A stretch of 9,334 nucleotides of DNA, taken from assembly GCA_030589835.1 (NCBI GenBank), contig JAUUZS010000124.1:1-9334 (forward strand), read 5' to 3'. Below the pieces are notes generated by a model. That model worked only from the letters and a program-made list of their open reading frames with translations. It did no database searches and had not been told where the DNA came from. How positions within the stretch are numbered: the stretch's first letter is position 1; each line of letters starts with the position of its first letter. The DNA is from Cyclobacteriaceae bacterium. GTDB lineage: Bacteria > Bacteroidota > Bacteroidia > Cytophagales > Cyclobacteriaceae. A program made the translations under genes and the position numbers. This document shows, in pieces, positions 1 to 6,402 of this stretch.

Positions 1-99
1 AAGGTTGTTATTCAAGATTTTTCAGACTTTAAAATCTCGAAAGGTAAAATTGATGTGGTATTGCCATCCAAATCGGTAGTGTTGATACAGGTTCGGTGA
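1..99 (+). CDS. C-terminal end of a protein, possibly a glycoside hydrolase (5' truncated)
   Basis: Frame 1 is open from the first base and ends at TGA 97-99, giving 32 residues that finish with VVLPSKSVVLIQVR. An alternating hydrophobic strand containing 'LPxxSVVxL' just before the stop resembles the last beta strand of the C-terminal beta-sandwich of many glycoside hydrolases, for example GH51 arabinofuranosidases and related enzymes. That resemblance rests on family knowledge and a very short piece, so the enzyme class is a guess. The gene body and its promoter lie left of the window. Just downstream comes a palindromic repeat element that could act in transcription termination. The coding call is fairly good; the function is weak. 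Confidence 0.5.
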   Translation, partial: KVVIQDFSDFKISKGKIDVVLPSKSVVLIQVR

Positions 100-152
100 T
101 GAACATTTATAAATTGAAAGCTTGATTTGAAAACTTACAAATCACCTATGCG

Positions 153-323
153 TATATAGTGCCTGAACGGAAACTCTGCAAAACCAGAAATGTTTCTTTT
201 GGCGATCTTTTCATTTTTCTCAACTCGCTGATGCTAAGGCATCACCGATTTTCAAAAAAGAAAAATCTCATCCAAAATAACTCATTTCATAAAATTCGAC
301 AGTTTCCGCTCAGGCACTATATA
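153..323. repeat. 171-bp palindromic MITE/REP-like element
   Basis: The ends are 23-bp inverted repeats, 153-175 (TATATAGTGCCTGAACGGAA then ACT) and 301-323, with one mismatch. The symmetry continues inward with gaps: GAAATG at 187-192 pairs with CATTTC at 283-288, TTTTGG near 197-202 pairs with CCAAAA at 272-277, and the centre is a six-pair hairpin, TGATGC (229-234), loop TAAG, GCATCA (239-244). The whole segment can therefore fold into one long imperfect hairpin. It encodes no transposase. A short open frame runs through it, but this follows from low stop density and looks non-coding. Likely a non-autonomous mobile or repetitive element; it could also terminate transcription of the upstream gene. 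The copy number elsewhere in the genome is unknown from this window. Confidence 0.7.
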
Positions 324-369
324 AGAATGAAAGGTTCCATCACGAATTTAATGAAAGATTATAGATAAT

Positions 370-400
370 GTCAGAAGTCGGAAGACCGGAGACCGAAGTT
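370..400 (+). repeat. Heptamer repeat cluster, left copy
   Basis: Four consecutive 7-bp units are visible: GTCAGAA (370-376), GTCGGAA (377-383), GACCGGA (384-390) and GACCGAA (391-397), followed by GTT. All fit a degenerate G(T/A)C(A/C/G)G(A/G)A pattern. The same units appear in the opposite orientation at 469-489. No reading frame is attached. Degenerate GACCGAAG-type intergenic repeats are familiar in Bacteroidota genomes (general knowledge); the function here is unknown. Confidence 0.6.
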
Positions 401-468
401 AAAAACGAGTAAAAAGTCCAAAGTAGGATTAAGAAAAGTTAATAGTTGCTTATTCAGGAAGCCTCTTC

Positions 469-489
469 TTCTGACTTCGGTCTTCGGTC
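469..489 (-). repeat. Heptamer repeat cluster, right copy (inverted)
   Basis: On the minus strand this reads GACCGAA, GACCGAA, GTCAGAA (plus strand TTCTGAC 469-475, TTCGGTC 476-482, TTCGGTC 483-489), the same units as the cluster at 370-400 but inverted. The plus-strand segment CTTCGGTCTC (482-491) is the exact reverse complement of 389-398, so a 10-bp stem with an 83-nt loop is possible. The 8-bp match 370-377/468-475 would pair in a non-nested way, so this is better seen as two inverted repeat clusters than as one hairpin. Confidence 0.55.
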
Positions 490-592
490 TCTTACAACAA
501 CGGTTTCCATTAAAATATCAGTAGTACCGAATGAAAGAGGTAAAATAATATACTTCCTCTTCCGTCAGTGCAATTTCAATTTCCACATTTCT

Positions 593-627
593 TTTGCAAC
601 ATTAATATCAGTTGGTGAATAATTTTG
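593..627 (+). promoter_or_regulatory. Candidate Bacteroidota promoter for the metal permease gene
   Basis: TTTG at 593-596 and TAATTTTG at 620-627 match the Bacteroidota -33 (TTTG/TTG) and -7 (TAnnTTTG) elements with a 23-nt spacer, at the long end of the accepted range. This predicts a leader of roughly 75-80 nt before the ATG at 712. A second perfect -7 match (TAATTTTG, 665-672) lies closer to the start but has no good -33 box. Either could be used. No obvious long metalloregulator operator dyad is seen between them. Confidence 0.4.
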
Positions 628-711
628 GTGTCATGCTGAATACCTGTGTTTAACGAGAAATGATTAATTTTGCATTTGCTCAATACGTAATTTATCCATT
701 CACCAATAAAC

Positions 712-1986
712 ATGGTTGATATCATAAATAATTATTTGCTTGCCCTCTGGGAATTGACACTTGAAATGTCTCCGTATTTAATATTAGGATTTCTAATTGC
801 CGGAATCTTATATGTTTATTTTCCAAAAGAAAAGGTCACCAAATACCTTGGCAAAAGCAACTTCTGGTCAGTTTTGAACGCCGCACTTATAGGTGTTCCA
901 TTACCATTATGCTCCTGTGGCGTAATTCCAACAGGAATTTCATTTTACAAAAGTGGCGCTTCAAAAGGCTCTTCAGTATCTTTTTTAATCTCTACGCCAC
1001 AAACCGGGGTAGATTCCATATTGGCGACGTACTCACTTTTGGGATTGCCATTTGCGATCATCAGGCCGGTCATCGCATTGATCACCGGCGTTTTTGGCGG
1101 CTTAATTACCAATGGAGTAGAAAAAATCGATACCACCAAACCGGATGCTGACCCTGCCCAAACGGCACAAAACACTTTGAACGAAGGCAATAAGCTTAGA
1201 AAAATGATGCATTACGCCTTCGTTGAATTTCTGCAGGATATTTCAAAATGGTTAATCATAGGCTTATTGCTGGCCGCAGTTATGGCTGTAGTCATCCCGG
1301 ATGATTTTTTCACGAACTACCTTGGCAATGAATATGTGAGCATGCTCGTGGTATTAGTTGCATCCATACCGTTATATGTTTGTGCGACGGGTTCTGTTCC
1401 GATTGCAGCAGTTTTACTCATGAAAGGATTATCCCCGGGTGCAGCGATTGTATTTCTTATGGCAGGCCCTGCTACAAATGCTGCCACGATCACGGTAATC
1501 GGAAATGTATTGGGAAGAAAAACACTCATTTCATATTTGGTATCTATAATTGGCGGGGCATTGATTTTTGGTGTCTTTGTAAATGAATTTCTGCCTCGTG
1601 AGTGGTTCCTTTCATCCATTGCGCATATTCACGATGGTCACGGCTCACATCTATTACCGTATTGGCTTAAGGTCACCTCCTCCCTGCTATTAATTATATT
1701 TCTGATAAACGGATATATTCAAAAATATTTAAAACATAAAAAAATGGATCAAAGTATTAAAAGAACCGTTAATGATATGACAGAAAAAACGATAAAAGTT
1801 AGTGGCATGACCTGCAATCACTGCAAGGCAAATGTAGAAACCAACCTGGTTGCTATAGAAGGTATCGAAGACATTGAAATCGATCTGGAAAGTGGAAAAG
1901 TACAGATGACTGGTGAAGATATTGATTTGGGAATAGTCAAGCAAAAAATAGAGAGCATCGGCTATAAATATGATGGCGAGCTTTAG
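712..1986 (+). CDS. SO_0444-type Cu/Zn efflux permease with C-terminal HMA domain
   Basis: An inner-membrane permease of the DUF318/ArsP-like superfamily, 424 residues, expected to export heavy-metal ions (Cu/Zn in the SO_0444 group, by family knowledge). There are about 8-9 hydrophobic segments between residues 17 and 335. Signature motifs are PLCSCGVIPTG (65-75, Cys67 and Cys69) followed by SFLISTPQTGVDS, then YVCATGSVPI (222-231, Cys224) and AGPATNAATI (251-260). A short His-rich loop (His305, 307, 310, 313) precedes the last membrane segment. After a charged linker, residues 356-424 form a complete heavy-metal-associated domain with GMTCNHC (365-371; ligands Cys368 and Cys371). The ATG at 712 lacks a Shine-Dalgarno motif, normal for this phylum, and sits just before the first hydrophobic stretch. 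No ArsR-like regulator is present within the window. It is convergent with the aminotransferase gene. Metal specificity is inferred, not shown. Confidence 0.9.
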   Translation: MVDIINNYLLALWELTLEMSPYLILGFLIAGILYVYFPKEKVTKYLGKSNFWSVLNAALIGVPLPLCSCGVIPTGISFYKSGASKGSSVSFLISTPQTGVDSILATYSLLGLPFAIIRPVIALITGVFGGLITNGVEKIDTTKPDADPAQTAQNTLNEGNKLRKMMHYAFVEFLQDISKWLIIGLLLAAVMAVVIPDDFFTNYLGNEYVSMLVVLVASIPLYVCATGSVPIAAVLLMKGLSPGAAIVFLMAGPATNAATITVIGNVLGRKTLISYLVSIIGGALIFGVFVNEFLPREWFLSSIAHIHDGHGSHLLPYWLKVTSSLLLIIFLINGYIQKYLKHKKMDQSIKRTVNDMTEKTIKVSGMTCNHCKANVETNLVAIEGIEDIEIDLESGKVQMTGEDIDLGIVKQKIESIGYKYDGEL

Positions 1987-2039
1987 CAATCTGGATGTTA
2001 GTTGATCCGTCTCATCGATCGATCAACATCCAGAAGCTA
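1984..2039. terminator. Bidirectional dyad between convergent genes
   Basis: TCTGGATGTT (1990-1999) pairs perfectly with AACATCCAGA (2025-2034). The stem can extend outward as TAGC (1984-1987) with GCTA (2036-2039) across a small bulge, and GATC pairs can form inside. The dyad fills the whole 53-bp gap between the permease stop (1984-1986) and the aminotransferase stop (2040-2042), so it can serve both strands. Neither side carries a clear U tract, so classical Rho-independent termination is not certain. Confidence 0.6.
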
Positions 2040-3344
2040 TCAGCTAATTATATATTCCTTTATCGCCTCACTGATTATGCTAAAGGTTTCCCTCAACACC
2101 TTCTCATCTTCTTCCAAAATGGTGACACGGAATCCCCTTAGATCGGAGCAAAACGATGATATAGGTACTACACATATTCCTTTTGCGGCAAGTAAATAAT
2201 AGACAAAACGCTTATCGGGCAATACATCTGCCTGACTTACCCACTCTTCTACTACCTGTCGAACTTCCGGATTATGAATCTTCAGGGTCTGTGAATCATT
2301 AATGATACCCTCCTTAAACACAATGGTATTATAAAACGCACCGGAAGTAGAATTGAAGTAAATGCCTTCATTCTCTTTCAGTATATCAGAAATCAGCTGA
2401 CTTCGCTTTCCAATTTTTTCGTTATTGTACCGTAAATAATCCTGATAGCGTGCATCACCCATTATTTTTGGTATGGCAACCTGGGGCAATTTCGTAGAAC
2501 TCACCTCAATCATTTTTGCATTTTCGAGGGTGGTACATAATTTTTTGAATTCCTCGTCTTTGTCCTTATTATAAAATTTTGCCCATCCGCACCTCGATCC
2601 GGGCCATGGAACTTCTTTAGATAAGCCCTTCAAAGCGATCCCCGGGACTTGGTCGATGTACTGAGGCAAAGAATATGCGCGGGCACCATTATAAGTGATG
2701 TTTATATAGATTTCATCACTGATAAGGAACAGGTCAAACTCTTTGGCGATTTCCACAAACCGCTTTAGGATCTCCAAAGGATATACCATTCCCGTAGGAT
2801 TATCAGGGTTGATGATGAGAATACCAACAATATTTGGGTTGTATTTTATCTTTAAATACAATTCGTCCATATCGGGATACCAGTTATTTTGGGGATCCAG
2901 ACCATAAGTGATCGGGTGGTCATTGGCGTGCGCTGCCTCTGCTGAAGAGTGCGTAGAATATGCAGGTGACGGACCAATGATCCTTGCAGGAGGCACTAAA
3001 TATTGGTATATTTTTGCAATGGCATCTCCCAAACCATTAAAAAACAGGATGTCCTCTTCGGTAATTTGTACCCCTCCAAGCGCATTGTTTTTTGCAGACA
3101 AAAACTGCCTGGTCTCCAAAACGCCCTTTGAGTGACAATAGCTATAAGTGTCATCCTGTTGGGCCAAATCACTTACAATATCTTTTATCCATGAAGGCAG
3201 CTTAGCTCCTTTCTGTACGGGATCTCCGATATTTTCCCATACAATATCTCTCCCGAGTTTTTTTATCTGCTCAGCCTTTTTTACTATTTCCCGAATCTCA
3301 TAGCTCAATTCGTCGGCGCCAGTCCGCAACAATTTTTTTCTCAT
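2040..3344 (-). CDS. PLP-dependent class I/II aminotransferase
   Basis: A cytosolic fold-type I aminotransferase of 434 residues, a normal to slightly long length, transferring an amino group from an amino acid to a 2-oxo acid through pyridoxal phosphate. Visible motifs in order are the N-terminal ENIGDPVQKG (37-46), YSYCHSKGVLETR (67-79), the cofactor loop FNGLGDAIAKIY (102-113), IINPDNPTG (177-185; Asn182 contacts PLP), ISDEIY (208-213; Asp210 pairs with the pyridine nitrogen), LSKEVPWPGSRCGW (241-254; Lys243 is the predicted Schiff-base lysine and Arg251 binds phosphate), and FRVTIL (405-410; Arg406 is the likely substrate carboxylate ligand). The full catalytic set is intact. The overall pattern is nearest to the aspartate/alanine aminotransferase branch (AlaA-like), but substrate specificity cannot be read from sequence. 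Single gene, convergent with the permease and divergent from the TonB receptor. Confidence 0.93.
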   Translation of the reverse strand: MRKKLLRTGADELSYEIREIVKKAEQIKKLGRDIVWENIGDPVQKGAKLPSWIKDIVSDLAQQDDTYSYCHSKGVLETRQFLSAKNNALGGVQITEEDILFFNGLGDAIAKIYQYLVPPARIIGPSPAYSTHSSAEAAHANDHPITYGLDPQNNWYPDMDELYLKIKYNPNIVGILIINPDNPTGMVYPLEILKRFVEIAKEFDLFLISDEIYINITYNGARAYSLPQYIDQVPGIALKGLSKEVPWPGSRCGWAKFYNKDKDEEFKKLCTTLENAKMIEVSSTKLPQVAIPKIMGDARYQDYLRYNNEKIGKRSQLISDILKENEGIYFNSTSGAFYNTIVFKEGIINDSQTLKIHNPEVRQVVEEWVSQADVLPDKRFVYYLLAAKGICVVPISSFCSDLRGFRVTILEEDEKVLRETFSIISEAIKEYIIS

Positions 3345-3395
3345 CTTATTTGACTGCTAAACCTTAGTTTCACATTCATTAAATTTTTCCAGGGC

Positions 3396-3403
3396 CAAAG
3401 TTA
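3396..3403 (-). promoter_or_regulatory. Candidate -7 box for the aminotransferase gene
   Basis: On the minus strand this reads TAACTTTG, a full match to the Bacteroidota TAnnTTTG -7 element, 51 nt upstream of the ATG. Possible -33 elements on the minus strand (TTTG at 3422-3419 or TTG at 3431-3429) are spaced 15 or 25 nt away, neither ideal. It lies in the 170-bp divergent spacer 3345-3514, which otherwise shows only AT-rich sequence. No clear promoter was found for the rightward TonB receptor gene. Confidence 0.35.
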
Positions 3404-3514
3404 CACTAAAAATCTATTCAAATAGAAACAACCACTAAGCTTCAATGATTTTATATCTGTTAATTAAAAAAAATCCATTTTATTTGCATGAATTCAATAT
3501 GAAAACCAAGAACT

Positions 3515-5794
3515 ATGAAATTATCTTTTTTGAACCTATCATTATTACTCATTTTTTATGGAAATATACTTTCCGCACAACATACTATTATTGTAAAAGA
3601 ACTTGAAACGAATAAACCCCTGGCTGGCGCAAACGTCAAAATCAGTGCCTCAAATGAAGTCGCTACGACTGATCTGAATGGGAGGGCCACCTTTGCAAAT
3701 GTTCAATCCGGTGCTGAATTACAAATTTCCTATATCGGATTTAAATCCTTGAGCTACCTGCTAAAAGCGGGAGAAAATATTGTGTATCTCGAAACGGATT
3801 ACCGATTGCTCAACGAGTTAACCGTTGTCGGGTATGAAAATAACCGTAAACTATCCGAGATTGCCGGGGCCTACGCCCTGAATTCAAAATTGACCATGGA
3901 TAAATTCAATGACGAATCACTGGTCCGGTCCATGAACACCTTACCGGGCATACGATTTGAAGAGCGATCGCCAAGCAGTTACCGGGTGAGCATCAGAGGG
4001 AGTTTGCTAAGGGCTCCTTATGGTGTGAGAAATGTAAAAGTGTATTGGAATGATATTCCCTATACTGACCCAACGGGTAACACACCTCTAAATCTACTTG
4101 ACATGAACAACATGGGAAAGGTAGAGGTAATCAAAGGCCCGGCAGGAAGTATATTTGGCGCCGGAATTGGTGGTGTACTCAATATTTATAGTGAAGTGGC
4201 ACAAATAAAACCTCTCACCGCTGACATCTCGTATACCGCAGGTTCATATGGATACCACAAGATTTCCACGAATTTAAACACAGCCAATGCGGATAGCAGG
4301 TTTTCGGTGCGCTATGCAAAGCAAAAAGGTGATGGATATCGCGACCACACCAATTTCGACCGGGAAGTCATTCAGATGAGCGGTGCTTTTTATACCTCTG
4401 ACAAAAGAACATTATCAGCACACATACTGTATTCAGATCTGTATTATCAAACCCCCGGCGGGCTTACCGAAGAACAATATGATGAAAATCCCAGACAAGC
4501 CAGGCCGGGCGCTGCAGACAAAAATACCTCTATTGATAATCAAAATTTCTTAGCAGGATTGGTTCAGGATTATGAATGGAATGAAAAAATAAAAAATACT
4601 ACTTCAATTTATTTTACGAATGGCGAAAAAGAAAACCCTTTCATCAATAATTATGAATTGGAAAAATTGAATTCCTACGGCGGGAGAACTTCATTTGCTT
4701 TCAACACGATTCTGGGTAGTTTACCCACGGTCTTTACCGCAGGAACCGAATTAAATTATGGTGACTTTCATGCCAGTAATCATGGTAATGTTGATGGATT
4801 TGCCGATACGCTGAGATACGAGGATGAATTGAAATCCTTGCAATCGTTCATCTTTTTGCAGGCAGACATGAATTTGTCAGCTAAATGGATTGTAAACCTT
4901 GGCGCAAGCCTGAACTATTTGAATTATAATATAAACAGGCTGAGGGATGTGGCAGTGGACACCTCATATCAAATAAAAAGAACGTTCACGCCTGAAATTA
5001 TTCCAAGGATAGGTATTGTTGGCCAATTGAGTGATGCGCTTTCTTTCCACGGATCGATTAGCTCCGGCTTTAGCCCTCCTACCACCGAAGAGGTCAGGAC
5101 AAGCGATGGAGGTATCAATGAAGACCTCGAGGCAGAAAAAGGAATCAACTATGAAATGGGGCTAAGAGGAAATAGCATAAATGAAAAAATGTATTTCGAC
5201 CTCACCGCTTTTTGGATGCAGCAAAAAGAAACCATTGTGAGTAAATCAACTGAGTTTGGAACTGTAGTTTTTGAAAATGCAGGCTCAACCTCACAGGCGG
5301 GATTTGAACTCTTGCTGGGATATACGTTTATCAAAGATCCTTCAAAAATCATTTCATTATTAAATATTCAAACCGCCTTCACGCATCACAATTTCTCCTT
5401 CAACGATTATGTAAAAAGAAGTAGGGATGAAAATGTGGATTATTCTGGAAACGACCTTACCGGTACCGCACCCAATATTTCTGTGACTTCATTGGACATC
5501 CAAACAAAAGGTGGTGTTTACTTCAATATCAATTACAATTATACCGATAAAATCCCACTGAATGATGCAAACACGGTTTATGCGGATAGCTACCAATTAG
5601 TCACATCCAAAGCCGGCTGGAAGTTGAAATTAAAACAAAAACATCTGATTGATGTTTTCCTTGGAGTTGATAATTTGTTAAACGAGAAATATAGTCTAGG
5701 AAATGACCTCAACCCATATGGGGGCAGATATTACAATCCCTCGCCAGAGCGCAATTATTTTGGGGGCGTAAAGCTATATTTCAATAAACTGTAA
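3515..5794 (+). CDS. TonB-dependent outer-membrane receptor
   Basis: A 759-residue outer-membrane transporter that would import a ligand using energy from TonB-ExbBD. A signal peptide is clear (residues 1 to about 21, charged start, LSLLLIFYGNILSAQ). Residues about 23-95 form a carboxypeptidase-regulatory-like beta domain (LAGANVKIS, TTDLNGRATFANV, ISYIGFKS), typical of Bacteroidota receptors. A TonB-box-like segment ELTVVGYE is at 101-108. The plug runs about 110-228, with LVRSMNTLPGIRFEER, RVSIRGS and the highly typical GKVEVIKGPAGSIFGAGIGGV region (201-221). The remainder is a 22-strand-type barrel ending in NYFGGVKLYFNKL. Length is normal for the FecA/siderophore-receptor class. There is no SusD partner, so this is unlikely to be a SusCD glycan importer; a siderophore, heme, cobalamin or metal complex is more likely, but the ligand is unknown. 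The ATG at 3515 is chosen because it begins the signal peptide; an in-frame ATG at 3488 hits a stop after four codons. Confidence 0.92.
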   Translation: MKLSFLNLSLLLIFYGNILSAQHTIIVKELETNKPLAGANVKISASNEVATTDLNGRATFANVQSGAELQISYIGFKSLSYLLKAGENIVYLETDYRLLNELTVVGYENNRKLSEIAGAYALNSKLTMDKFNDESLVRSMNTLPGIRFEERSPSSYRVSIRGSLLRAPYGVRNVKVYWNDIPYTDPTGNTPLNLLDMNNMGKVEVIKGPAGSIFGAGIGGVLNIYSEVAQIKPLTADISYTAGSYGYHKISTNLNTANADSRFSVRYAKQKGDGYRDHTNFDREVIQMSGAFYTSDKRTLSAHILYSDLYYQTPGGLTEEQYDENPRQARPGAADKNTSIDNQNFLAGLVQDYEWNEKIKNTTSIYFTNGEKENPFINNYELEKLNSYGGRTSFAFNTILGSLPTVFTAGTELNYGDFHASNHGNVDGFADTLRYEDELKSLQSFIFLQADMNLSAKWIVNLGASLNYLNYNINRLRDVAVDTSYQIKRTFTPEIIPRIGIVGQLSDALSFHGSISSGFSPPTTEEVRTSDGGINEDLEAEKGINYEMGLRGNSINEKMYFDLTAFWMQQKETIVSKSTEFGTVVFENAGSTSQAGFELLLGYTFIKDPSKIISLLNIQTAFTHHNFSFNDYVKRSRDENVDYSGNDLTGTAPNISVTSLDIQTKGGVYFNINYNYTDKIPLNDANTVYADSYQLVTSKAGWKLKLKQKHLIDVFLGVDNLLNEKYSLGNDLNPYGGRYYNPSPERNYFGGVKLYFNKL

Positions 5795-5798
5795 GGGC

Positions 5799-6389
5799 AT
5801 GCAAGAATTTAATCCCAGCGAAATTTCACGATTGATCAAGCACCGGAGATCAATATTTCCGCCTCAATATTCGGGGGAAATCATAAAGAAAGATATCATT
5901 GAAACCTTACTGGAAAGCGCAAATTGGGCTCCGACACACAAGTTTTCAGAACCATGGCGGTTTACGGTTTTTTCCGGATTGGGATTAGGGAAACTGGGTG
6001 ATTTTATGTCTGAACTTTATCGTGAGGTGTCCTCGGCAAAGGGATTGTTCGAGGAAAATAAATTTCAGATTTTAAAAAACAAACCCTCCACGGCCTCACA
6101 TGTCATTTCGATAGGTATGAAACGTGATGCCAGGGAGCGTTTACCGGAAATAGAAGAGGTGGAAGCAGTAGCTTGTGCCGTTCAGAATATGCAACTAACG
6201 GCAGCAGCGCACGGCATTGGTTGCTATTGGGGATCGGGAGGTGTCACCTACTTTGAAGAGGCAAAATCATTTTTTAGTTTAGGCGCTAAAGACAAGTTAC
6301 TTGGATTTTTGTTTTTGGGATATCCAAAATCAAAATGGCCTACAAGCAAACGAAAACCAATCCAGGATAAGGTCATCTGGGTCGAATGA
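5799..6389 (+). CDS. Nitroreductase-family FMN flavoprotein (YdjA-like)
   Basis: A compact cytosolic NAD(P)H:FMN oxidoreductase of 196 residues. Family features are the FMN-phosphate motif KHRRSI (14-19), the ANWAPTHKFSEPWRF segment (41-55), the second flavin-contact region EVEAVACAVQNMQLTAAAHGIG (119-141), the loop YWGSGGV (143-149), and the end motif LGFLFLGYPKSKWPTSKRKP (168-187). The APTHKFSEPW sequence places it near the small YdjA-like branch rather than BluB; the natural substrate is unknown. The start lies 4 nt after the receptor stop (5792-5794), so the two genes are surely co-transcribed and probably translationally coupled. The AAGGG overlapping the stop is too close to the ATG to be a normal ribosome site. 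The pairing suggests a reductive step on an imported ligand, which is inference. Confidence 0.9.
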   Translation: MQEFNPSEISRLIKHRRSIFPPQYSGEIIKKDIIETLLESANWAPTHKFSEPWRFTVFSGLGLGKLGDFMSELYREVSSAKGLFEENKFQILKNKPSTASHVISIGMKRDARERLPEIEEVEAVACAVQNMQLTAAAHGIGCYWGSGGVTYFEEAKSFFSLGAKDKLLGFLFLGYPKSKWPTSKRKPIQDKVIWVE

Positions 6390-6402
6390 TTTTATTAAGG
6401 TA

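Noticed and set aside
159..368. 69-codon plus-strand open frame across the palindromic element
   Set aside because: It lies almost entirely within the palindrome, so its sequence is dictated by the inverted repeat. It has no domain-like pattern and no ATG start (it begins at GTG within the terminal repeat).
535..561. AAGAGG...CCTCTT dyad upstream of the permease as an operator
   Set aside because: Only 6 bp per arm with a 15-nt AT-rich spacer, upstream of the candidate promoter, and no match to a known metalloregulator site.
3479..3486. TTTATTTG as a -7 box for the TonB receptor gene
   Set aside because: It lacks the conserved A at position two, has no -33 element at a suitable distance, and would leave a leader of only about 20 nt.
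5799..6389. BluB (dimethylbenzimidazole synthase) next to a cobalamin receptor
   Set aside because: The flavin motifs (KHRRSI, APTHKFSEPW) and the short length fit the YdjA-like nitroreductases better than BluB, and no cobalamin genes or riboswitch are seen.
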